Assembly: GCA_003221435.1 (NCBI GenBank)
Contig: QHRS01000122.1
Location: 1 to 8,422 of the forward strand
Origin: Candidatus Rokuibacteriota bacterium
Lineage (GTDB): Bacteria > Methylomirabilota > Methylomirabilia > Rokubacteriales > CSP1-6
Direction: 5' to 3'
Length of the DNA: 8,422 nucleotides
Below, one piece after another: positions 1 through 6,054 of this stretch (position 1 is the stretch's first letter; every line of letters begins with the position of its first letter). A program made the position numbers and the translations under genes. The notes under the pieces are model-generated. The model was not told the DNA's origin. It saw nothing but the letters and a program-made list of their open reading frames with translations, and searched no databases.

Positions 1-1
1 C

Positions 2-400
2 GCGATGCCGTGGTCGCGGGGCGCCTTTCTCTACGAGATCGAGCAGAACCGCGCCGCACGGTGCTGGGCGTGCCGGGAGGACGGCCTGGTCATCGGCTAC
101 CTGTGCCTGTGGGAGATCGCCGACGAGATCCACATCACCAACATCGCGGTCCACCGCGCGCACCGGCGCCGGGGTGTCGGGCGGTTCGTGTTGACCGAGA
201 CCCTCGAGAGCGCACGGCGGCGCGGCGTGCGGGCGGTGTTCCTCGAGGTGCGGCCGACCAACACCGAAGCCCGTGGCCTCTACGAGGCGCTCGGCTTTCA
301 CGTGATCGGCCGGCGCAAGGGCTATTACTATGACACGGGCGAGGACGCCCTCGTCATGGAAGCGGAGCTCGGAGCCGCCCGGCTCGGGAACCCGTCGTAG
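2..400 (+). CDS. rimI: RimI-like GNAT N-acetyltransferase, 5'-truncated by the window edge
   Basis: This is an acetyl-CoA-dependent N-acetyltransferase of the GNAT fold. RimI acetylates the N-terminal alanine of ribosomal protein S18, and related enzymes act on other proteins. The frame is open to base 2. The ATG at 5-7 begins Met-Pro-Trp-Ser, a motif that normally lies about 20-30 residues inside RimI proteins, so the true start is almost certainly upstream of the window. Counting from that ATG, the acetyl-CoA pyrophosphate loop RRRGVG is at residues 54-59, in the order IAVHRAHRRRGVG. The motif B region has the usual RPTNTEARGLYEALGF pattern (about 83-98). The C-terminal RKGYYYDTGEDALVM segment resembles the RimI consensus R-x-x-YY-x-x-x-x-EDA-x-x-M. 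It ends with TAG, 75 bases before the cytochrome gene, so co-transcription is possible but not shown. The assignment to GNAT is firm. The RimI substrate is inferred from similarity only. Confidence 0.88.
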   Translation, partial: AMPWSRGAFLYEIEQNRAARCWACREDGLVIGYLCLWEIADEIHITNIAVHRAHRRRGVGRFVLTETLESARRRGVRAVFLEVRPTNTEARGLYEALGFHVIGRRKGYYYDTGEDALVMEAELGAARLGNPS

Positions 401-448
401 CAGAACCCAAACGAGTCGCGCGCCAATCCAAAGCATCCAGAGCAGTAC

Positions 449-468
449 CATAATCTACCGCCCGGAGG
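449..468 (+). promoter_or_regulatory. Possible -10 box and strong ribosome binding site ahead of the cytochrome gene
   Basis: GGAGG at 464-468 is a near-ideal Shine-Dalgarno sequence, seven bases before the ATG at 476, and it fixes that start well. CATAAT at 449-454 matches five of six bases of a sigma-70 -10 box, but the region 16-17 bases upstream has only a poor -35 match. The promoter half of this call is therefore weak. The ribosome binding site is convincing. Confidence 0.35.
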
Positions 469-475
469 ACCAATC

Positions 476-1276
476 ATGCTGCGTTCGCTGATGATCGTGC
501 TACCGCTCCTGGTCGTATTCCTGACGGGGCCCGCGCACGCGTATAACGGAGGCCCGCTGTGGATCGTGACCGATCTGACCCCGGGGTGCGCCGGGTGCCA
601 CTCGTCCATGCAGAAGGAGCAGGTCCGCGTCGAGCGTGAGGCCTTCGCCGTCGCCCAGCTCGTCGAGAACAAGCATTACAGGGCCATCGAGGACGGGCGG
701 GGAGAGTACGAGAAGATGAGCCCGGAAGATCGGAAGAAGCTCCTGGCTGACGTGAAGCTGATGGACGAGCACGCGTCGGTCACGCTGACGGTTCCGGCCG
801 CCGCGAAGCCCGGGCAAGAGATCCAGATCACGGCCAACGTCCGCGGCGGTCACGGCGTCGTCGGCGTGTTTCTGATGGAGAGCGATCTCCGCTTCCAGGG
901 GCGGCCGCTCGCGAGCGACGGGTGGGTCATCGTCGGTCCACCGAAGGTCGTGGGGGCCGACGGCAACGAGCAGACGAAGTGGGTCGACAGCCGCGGCCCC
1001 GAGCTGAAGAAGAACCTGAGCGCCGTGCTGATCTTCGACCAGCAGAGCGATCTTGCCGCGAAGAAGTTCCCCCAGGGCAAGGTGACGTGGACCGTGCGTG
1101 CGCCACAGGCGCCCGGCACGTACAGCGTCGCCGTCGGGTTCGCCTACGGGACCGAAAAGGCCTCGCCGGTGGGACGTGTCACGACGCCCGCGGGCGCGGT
1201 CCTGCCGCGCGGCGGGGGGCTCGGTCCGTCGGCGCATCTGCTGTTCTCGAAGGTCCAGCAGGTCGGCGTCAGGTAA
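476..1276 (+). CDS. Exported monohaem cytochrome-like protein with a predicted beta-sandwich C-terminal domain
   Basis: I recognise no named family. The 266-residue protein starts with a clear signal peptide (residues 1-22: Met-Leu-Arg, a hydrophobic run, then Ala-His-Ala before Tyr23), so it should be exported. A single haem c attachment motif, CAGCH, lies at residues 38-42, just after the mature N-terminus. Residues about 45-100 are charged and probably helical. From about residue 101 the sequence changes to alternating hydrophobic beta-type segments with Gly/Pro turns (for example AAAKPGQEIQITANV and PQAPGTYSVAVGFAYG), which suggests an immunoglobulin-like or similar beta-sandwich domain; this is my inference. 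The start is supported by GGAGG seven bases upstream. It sits 20 bases before a NapC/NirT-type cytochrome on the same strand, so it is probably a periplasmic electron carrier or partner for that protein. The substrate is unknown. The CXXCH and signal peptide are directly visible. Confidence 0.8.
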   Translation: MLRSLMIVLPLLVVFLTGPAHAYNGGPLWIVTDLTPGCAGCHSSMQKEQVRVEREAFAVAQLVENKHYRAIEDGRGEYEKMSPEDRKKLLADVKLMDEHASVTLTVPAAAKPGQEIQITANVRGGHGVVGVFLMESDLRFQGRPLASDGWVIVGPPKVVGADGNEQTKWVDSRGPELKKNLSAVLIFDQQSDLAAKKFPQGKVTWTVRAPQAPGTYSVAVGFAYGTEKASPVGRVTTPAGAVLPRGGGLGPSAHLLFSKVQQVGVR

Positions 1277-1296
1277 GCGCGGACGAGGGCCCGCCG

Positions 1297-1884
1297 GTGC
1301 CCCGCAGGCTCGCGATCGGCGCGGGGGCACTGGCGGGAGCGGCGCTGCTCTCCGGTCTGTTCCTGCTCGCGCTCGCCGCCAAGGAACGCGACGACCGCTT
1401 CTGCATCTCCTGCCATCTGCATGAGCCGAAGTTCGCGCGCTTCAAGGCCGCCGCGCCCGCCGATCTCGCGGGCGCGCACCACGCGAAGAAGAACGTGCGC
1501 TGCATCGACTGCCACGGCGGCGGCGACGCGGTGATGCGCGTGTGGGTGTGGACGGTCGCCGGCGTGGACACGCTCCGGTTCCTGGTCGGCCGTTACCGCG
1601 AGCCCGAGCGGATGCGCCTGCCGCTGCGTCCGGCCGAGTGCCGCCCGTGCCACACGCCGATCCTCAAGGCCGCGCGGGCGCTCGGCGCCGAACAGGCCGA
1701 GGGCGCGGGCGGACGGAGCGGCGACACATACCATGCGATCCGGGATCACGACGGCGTGCGGATCACGTGCGTCCGCTGCCACTACTCGCACACGACCGAC
1801 AGCGAGCCCGTGCTCCAGTTCATCTCGCGGGCGCGTGTCCAGCCCGTCTGCCACGAGTGCCACGAATCGCTCGGCGCCGATTGA
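1297..1884 (+). CDS. NapC/NirT-type membrane-anchored multihaem c-type cytochrome (five CXXCH motifs)
   Basis: This 195-residue protein has an uncleaved N-terminal membrane anchor (about residues 5-28) followed at once by haem c motifs: CISCH 36-40, CIDCH 69-73, CRPCH 115-119, CVRCH 158-162 and CHECH 185-189. NapC/NirT/NrfH proteins take electrons from the quinol pool and pass them to periplasmic reductases. The small size, anchor and spacing of the first motifs fit this family. Four haems is the usual number for NapC and NrfH, so the fifth motif near the C-terminus is notable. Extra histidines such as H61, H62, H146, H151 and H165 could be axial ligands. The GTG at 1297 was chosen because the anchor begins directly after it and GGACGAGGG (1281-1289) sits at ribosome-binding distance. 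The frame is open further upstream, but that part overlaps the preceding gene and is Arg-rich noise. It lies 20 bases after the monohaem gene, so the two are probably one operon. The terminal reductase partner is not in the window. Confidence 0.85.
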   Translation: MPRRLAIGAGALAGAALLSGLFLLALAAKERDDRFCISCHLHEPKFARFKAAAPADLAGAHHAKKNVRCIDCHGGGDAVMRVWVWTVAGVDTLRFLVGRYREPERMRLPLRPAECRPCHTPILKAARALGAEQAEGAGGRSGDTYHAIRDHDGVRITCVRCHYSHTTDSEPVLQFISRARVQPVCHECHESLGAD

Positions 1885-1949
1885 CCTTCGAGCCGAACTG
1901 GCTTGCGCGCGAGCGCCGCAGACGAGCCGAGCAGATGAGTCTCCCGGGG

Positions 1950-1971
1950 GGCCTCGTTCGGTCGCGAGGCC
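1950..1971. terminator. GC-rich hairpin in the convergent gap, possible bidirectional terminator
   Basis: GGCCTCG (1950-1956) and CGAGGCC (1965-1971) form a perfect seven-base-pair stem with an eight-base loop. It lies in the 146-base gap between the convergent cytochrome and YjbQ genes, where terminators for both strands are expected. Neither side has a T-run, so it is not a classical intrinsic terminator. Another CGAGGCC occurs at 2013-2019 and could pair with the same left arm. Confidence 0.3.
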
Positions 1972-2030
1972 GTGCTGCCGGGGAGGCCCGGGTGAAGTTC
2001 GCCGCGTCCAGGCGAGGCCCGACTGAATGC

Positions 2031-2429
2031 TCAGGCGCGGACGTCGATGACGATCTCGCGCTCGCGTGGGCCGTCGCACTCGACGAGCGCGATCCCCTGC
2101 CACGTCCCGAGCAGAAGCCGGTGGTCGCGCACGGGGATCGTCTCGGATGGACCGAGGAACGCGGCCTTCAGGTGGGCGGCGCCGTTGTCGTCGACCTTGT
2201 CGTGCTCCCACACGCCTTCGGGGAAGAGCTTGCCCAGCGCCGAGACGATGTCCGCACGGAACCCCGGATCGGCGTTCTCGTTGATGATGATCGCCGCGGT
2301 CGCGTGCCGGACGAACACCGTGCAGACGCCCTCGGCGACGCGCGCCTCGGCGACCGCCGCCGCCACCTCGCGCGTGACGTCGATGACCTCGAACTTCCCC
2401 CGGCTCCGGACCCGGATGCTGCGCTGCAT
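2031..2429 (-). CDS. yjbQ: YjbQ/UPF0047 family protein (secondary thiamine-phosphate synthase-like)
   Basis: This small conserved protein is 132 residues from the chosen ATG; the family is usually about 130-140. Family signatures are clear: RHATAAIIINENADP (about residues 41-55, with H42, N50, E51, D54), then EHDKVDDNGAAHLKAAFLG (75-93, with H76, D77, H86), then LLLGTWQGIALVECDGPRER (105-124). E. coli YjbQ shows weak thiamine-phosphate synthase activity, but the physiological role of the family is not settled. A TTG at 2450 would add seven residues and overlap the upstream glycosyltransferase stop (TTGA), giving translational coupling. I prefer the ATG at 2427-2429 because its start aligns better with known members. 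Its GGGAG is only two or three bases upstream, so the ribosome binding site does not settle the question. It is the last gene of the glycan operon, with no obvious functional link to it. Confidence 0.88.
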   Translation of the reverse strand: MQRSIRVRSRGKFEVIDVTREVAAAVAEARVAEGVCTVFVRHATAAIIINENADPGFRADIVSALGKLFPEGVWEHDKVDDNGAAHLKAAFLGPSETIPVRDHRLLLGTWQGIALVECDGPREREIVIDVRA

Positions 2430-2446
2430 CGCTCCCGGGATCTTGC

Positions 2447-3634
2447 TCAAGTCGTCTTCACGAGCAGGTCCCGGTAAAGTTCGAGGTATTTCGCCGCGAC
2501 CATCTCGATGCCGAACCCCGTCTCCGCGAGTTGGCGCGCCGCCGCTCCGAACCTGACTCGCAGGGGTGGGTCGCCCACGAGCACCTCGATCCGGTTCGCG
2601 AGCGCCGCTGGGTCGTCCGGCGCGACCAGGAACCCGGTATAGCCGTCACGGATGGTGCCGGTGGTGCCCCCGTCGATCCGAGCCGCGACGACGGGGAGTC
2701 CGGAGGCGAGCGCTTCGAGGAGCGCATTCGAGAGCCCCTCCCGCCGCGATGGCGCCGCGTAGATGTCGGACGCCCGCAGGTACTCGTCGACAGCGTCGGT
2801 GGCCTCGACGAAGCCGACTCGCTCGCCGAGCCCCGCCCGTCCGATTTCACCCTTGATGGCCGCGACTACCTGGGAGTCCACCTCGATGTGGGTGGGATCG
2901 GTCGAGCCGATGAACAGCAGGTAAGGCTGTCCCGTTGTCGGCGGAAGGCGCCGCCACGCCTCGAAGAGGATGTGCGGCGCCTTGTCGCGGGAGAAAAATC
3001 CCACGGAGACGATGATCGGCGCCGTGGTGGGCAGCCCGAGCCTGACCCGGAGCGCGCGAACCTCCTCGGCGGAGGACGCGGGCCGAAAGCGTCGAAGATC
3101 GACGCCGTTGGGAATTTCGCGGACCCGTGCCGGCGGGATCCGGGACGCCCGAAACCTGGCGGTCATCCCGGGGCTCACGCTCACGAACGCGTCGGCGCGC
3201 GCATAGACGCTGCCGGAGAGCCCAGCTCGAGACATCGTGAGCGGATCATCCCCACCGACCGACGTGGGCTTTTCGACGATGCGCTTGCCGAAGAGCCGCG
3301 CGAGCGCGTAGATCACGAGCATTTTCGACGTGAAGCCGTGGAAATGGACGATGTCCACATCCCGCCGGAGGCCGATGAACGTCCGTAGCAGGCGCCACCC
3401 AGCGACCGGGAGTTCTCCCCGGTGGCCGCGGAGGGCCACGCGGTAGACGGGCACGCCATCCACGCTGGCGAGCGCGGGCAGATCCGACCGTCTGGACGTG
3501 GCCAGGACCGTGAAGCCGACGGAGGCCTTGAGCGCGTTGACCAGTGTGCGACACTGGAGGCCGCCTCCGCTCAGCTCCGGATAGTAGGCCCCGGTCAACA
3601 TCAGCACACGGGGAACAGATCGGCCGGGTCTCAC
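2447..3634 (-). CDS. GT4-family glycosyltransferase (GT-B fold)
   Basis: This retaining glycosyltransferase should move a sugar from a nucleotide-sugar donor to a growing glycan on the cytoplasmic side of the membrane. Of its 395 residues, the N-terminal Rossmann half (about 8-170) has LMLTGAYYPELSGGG, typical of the GT4 acceptor-side glycine-rich loop, and VDIVHFHGF (93-101). The linker IPNGVDLRRFRP (174-185) is a standard GT4 landmark. The C-terminal donor domain has VSVGFFSRDKAP (209-220) and the E-x7-E motif with E299 and E307 in SRREGLSNALLEALASGLPV. There is no signal peptide. The start is a GTG with no strong ribosome binding site; the ATG at codon 12 (3599-3601) is an alternative. It begins 56 bases after the radical SAM gene ends, and its stop lies just before the YjbQ gene. 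The family is certain. Donor and acceptor sugars cannot be told from sequence. Confidence 0.93.
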   Translation of the reverse strand: MRPGRSVPRVLMLTGAYYPELSGGGLQCRTLVNALKASVGFTVLATSRRSDLPALASVDGVPVYRVALRGHRGELPVAGWRLLRTFIGLRRDVDIVHFHGFTSKMLVIYALARLFGKRIVEKPTSVGGDDPLTMSRAGLSGSVYARADAFVSVSPGMTARFRASRIPPARVREIPNGVDLRRFRPASSAEEVRALRVRLGLPTTAPIIVSVGFFSRDKAPHILFEAWRRLPPTTGQPYLLFIGSTDPTHIEVDSQVVAAIKGEIGRAGLGERVGFVEATDAVDEYLRASDIYAAPSRREGLSNALLEALASGLPVVAARIDGGTTGTIRDGYTGFLVAPDDPAALANRIEVLVGDPPLRVRFGAAARQLAETGFGIEMVAAKYLELYRDLLVKTT

Positions 3635-3690
3635 TGCGTGAAGGCGTGGGCGGCGCGCCCGATCGGTCGAGCTCGCGGTGGACGCGCTCG

Positions 3691-4968
3691 CTATCCCCTG
3701 ACCATCGGGATCATGTCGGGGTTCTCCATGACTTTGTGGTGCCAGGTCACACGGTCGCGGAACTTATCCACGAGGTACCTCTGCCACCCCTTGAGATCGG
3801 CGTTCGAGAGGTGCGTCGTCGACCAGAAGTCGTTCGAGTACTCGTCGGTCTTCGCCCAGTCGACCGATCCGTGCATCGTTGGGTCGTAGAGATCGGTGCC
3901 GGGGTAGGGGCAGACAATCGTGATGCCGAACACCTCGGGATCGAGGCGCTCGACGAGCTGCTCGGTGAGTCGGAGGTCGTCGACGGTCTCGTCGGGCAGC
4001 CCCATGATGAAGTAGCCGCGGCGCTCGATGCCGAACTCTCGCGCCCAGCCGAAGACCGCGATCATCTTCTCGACCGAGATGCCCTTCTTGATCTGCCGCA
4101 GGATCTTCGGGCTGCCGCTCTCGCAGCCCATATTGATCTGCACGCAGTTGGCTTCCTTCATCCACCGGAACATCTCGCGCGTCGTGAACGCCGCGTGGAC
4201 GTTCGCTTCCCACGGCAGGGTGAAGCCCCGGCGAATCTTCTCCTGGCAGAACGCGATCACCTTCTCGGACGATGTGTTCCAGGTGGCATCGGCGAACTTG
4301 AAATGGTCCAGGCGGTAATGCCGCGCGACCCTCTCGATCTCGTCCAGGAGCCGGTCCGGCGTGACGATCCGCACCGGGTTGGTCACCCGATTGAACTTGC
4401 CCGTCACCACGCGCTCCGCGCAAAACACGCACTGAAGCGGGCACACCCGACAACTCTGAAAGCTCGTCATCCGCTTGCCCGTGTACCGGTGGGCGAGCTC
4501 GATGTCGCGTTCGTTCCGGATCAGCTCCCGGTCGGCGAACGGCAGCTCGTTGATGTCGTCGACCGGATCGCCCTTGACCAGCCGTTCCCGATTGCCCTGC
4601 GCGATCGACAGGAACGCCCGCTCGCCCTCGCCCAGGACGACCTGGTCCACCCCCGGGGTGTTCAAGCAGTCGTCGGGTACCGCGGTCGGATGGAAGCCAC
4701 CGAAGACCGTCCAGGCCTTTGGGCTCACCGCCTTGATGCGGCGCGCCAGCTCCGCGCCATGGGCGAACGTCGGGCTGGTGCATGAAAATCCCACGATGTC
4801 GCTGTCCGCTGCGCCGCGAACGATCGTCTCGTCCGTGTCGAAGAAGGCCTGGAAGAAATTCATCTCCAGGCGGCCCGGGTGGTGGGCCTTGAGGTAGGCG
4901 CCGATGTACCCCAACCCCAACGCTTCCCAGATGTTGAAGTACCGCGGCTGGATCAGCGTGACCTTCAT
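3691..4968 (-). CDS. B12-binding domain radical SAM protein
   Basis: This 425-residue enzyme is predicted to bind a [4Fe-4S] cluster, S-adenosylmethionine and cobalamin. The N-terminal cobalamin-binding Rossmann domain (about residues 1-130) starts MKVTLIQPRY and contains DIVGFSCTSPTFAHGAELARRI, VFGGFHPTAVP (88-98) and VVLGEGE (110-116). No DxHxxG motif is visible, so cobalamin would be base-off without a protein histidine ligand, as in many relatives. The radical SAM cluster motif is C176-x3-C180-x2-C183 (CPLQCVFC), followed by MGCESGSPKILRQIKKG and RRGYFIMGLPDET, standard Elp3/radical SAM landmarks. The family includes methylases (Fom3, TsrM-like), BchE-type cyclases and hopanoid enzymes, so the reaction here is unknown. 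Its ATG overlaps the aminotransferase stop by four bases (ATGA) and AGAGAG lies just upstream, which suggests translational coupling. The context suggests modification of a sugar or lipid precursor of a surface glycan; that is inference. Confidence 0.92.
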   Translation of the reverse strand: MKVTLIQPRYFNIWEALGLGYIGAYLKAHHPGRLEMNFFQAFFDTDETIVRGAADSDIVGFSCTSPTFAHGAELARRIKAVSPKAWTVFGGFHPTAVPDDCLNTPGVDQVVLGEGERAFLSIAQGNRERLVKGDPVDDINELPFADRELIRNERDIELAHRYTGKRMTSFQSCRVCPLQCVFCAERVVTGKFNRVTNPVRIVTPDRLLDEIERVARHYRLDHFKFADATWNTSSEKVIAFCQEKIRRGFTLPWEANVHAAFTTREMFRWMKEANCVQINMGCESGSPKILRQIKKGISVEKMIAVFGWAREFGIERRGYFIMGLPDETVDDLRLTEQLVERLDPEVFGITIVCPYPGTDLYDPTMHGSVDWAKTDEYSNDFWSTTHLSNADLKGWQRYLVDKFRDRVTWHHKVMENPDMIPMVRG

Positions 4969-6011
4969 CGCGCTCTCTTGTCGCCGACGCCGCGCCCGCG
5001 CGCCGCTCTGTTGATGATGTCACAGATTTGCCGCACTTTGCCCATCATCTGCGGATAGGTCGGCAGGGCGAGCAGGCGATTGTAGACGTAGTCGGTGTTC
5101 GGCAGTCCGACCGCGAGCGGGTCATAGTAGACCTTCGTCTCGAAGCCTCGATCCGAAAGCGCGGCATGGATTCGATCGCGAACAGCCGGAGTATCGAGCC
5201 GGATCGCGAACACGCTGTGGTTCGAAGCGCGTGGGACGGCCTGTTCCCTGAACCCCGCGCGCAGCAGCTTGCGATACCGCTCGGTCACCTGCAGCTTCTT
5301 CAGGTACGTCTCCTCGTAATGCGCGACGGAGTTGAGGCCGATGACGCCGGCCATTTCGAGCATGCGCGCCGAGAGTCGGCGCAGCTCGGTCGCCTCGCGG
5401 GCCAGCGCGGAGTCGTTCGTCAGGATCATGCCGCCCTCGCCCGCCGTCGGCAGTTTGGTGAAGGAGAGCGATACGACTTCGGCCAGCCCGCGACGCCCGA
5501 GCCTCGGGAGGGCGTAGCCGTGAGCGGCGTCGTAGATGACGGGAGCCCTGGTCCGCACGGCCGCCTCATTGCCGAAGGTGTCGACCGCGAGCACCGCATC
5601 GTATCGCGCCCGAACGGAGCCGAGGTCGATGAGCCACGTCTCCGGGTCGATGTCCGCCCACACCGGCGTGCAGTGATTCAGCAAGAGCGCGTACAGGGTG
5701 CTGGGCCAGGTGAATGCCGGGAGCGCCACCCTCGCGCCCGCGAGACCCGCCGCGCGGACTGCGATGACGAGCCCCTGGGTGCAGTTGGAGCAGGCGATGG
5801 CATGCTTGACGCCGAACCGGTCGATGAAATGCTGCTCGAGCCGGCGGACGTGATCACCGTTCGAGACCCATCCCGACCGCACGATTTCACGGATCGCTCG
5901 ATACTCGGAGGCGCCGAAGTGCAGGGTGGGCCGGCTGAACCGGTATGTGCGCCGCACGTCCGTCCTCGCGAACAGCGGCCCGAGCCGGTCGAAGATCGTT
6001 CGCTTGGTCAC
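4965..6011 (-). CDS. DegT/DnrJ/EryC1/StrS-family PLP-dependent sugar aminotransferase
   Basis: Members of this family use pyridoxal phosphate to transaminate keto-sugars bound to nucleotides, making amino sugars for O-antigens, glycans and antibiotics. In the 348-residue product, SEYRAIREIVRSGWVSNGDHVRRLEQHF (about 35-62) is the usual N-terminal signature. ALPAFTWPST (96-105) and ADIDPETWLID (119-129) follow. DAAHGYAL (161-168) holds the Asp that pairs with the PLP ring nitrogen. SLSFTKLPTAGEGG (181-194) holds the probable Schiff-base lysine K186; it matches the SFHATK-type active site seen in some dTDP-sugar transaminases. The protein is slightly shorter than the common 370-390 residues, with the shortening spread through the middle and C-terminal part. 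The GTG start is supported by GAGGG eight bases upstream. It sits 43 bases after the O-antigen ligase gene and overlaps the radical SAM gene by four bases. No sugar epimerase or dehydratase lies in the window. Confidence 0.92.
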   Translation of the reverse strand: MTKRTIFDRLGPLFARTDVRRTYRFSRPTLHFGASEYRAIREIVRSGWVSNGDHVRRLEQHFIDRFGVKHAIACSNCTQGLVIAVRAAGLAGARVALPAFTWPSTLYALLLNHCTPVWADIDPETWLIDLGSVRARYDAVLAVDTFGNEAAVRTRAPVIYDAAHGYALPRLGRRGLAEVVSLSFTKLPTAGEGGMILTNDSALAREATELRRLSARMLEMAGVIGLNSVAHYEETYLKKLQVTERYRKLLRAGFREQAVPRASNHSVFAIRLDTPAVRDRIHAALSDRGFETKVYYDPLAVGLPNTDYVYNRLLALPTYPQMMGKVRQICDIINRAARGRGVGDKRAR

Positions 6012-6054
6012 ACGGGAAACCCTCGGTGACAGTACGGCGGAATTGGCAGGGAAA

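Noticed and set aside
922..1296. Upstream extension of the multihaem cytochrome frame to an ATG at 922
   Set aside because: It overlaps the monohaem gene almost fully, is Arg/Gly-rich without domain character, and would bury the membrane anchor in mid-protein. GTG 1297 has a ribosome binding site and starts right before the anchor.
3544..4785. 413-codon + strand open frame opposite the radical SAM gene
   Set aside because: It is an antisense shadow. The composition is Arg/Asp/His-rich with no domain, while the - strand carries the CxxxCxxC radical SAM motif.
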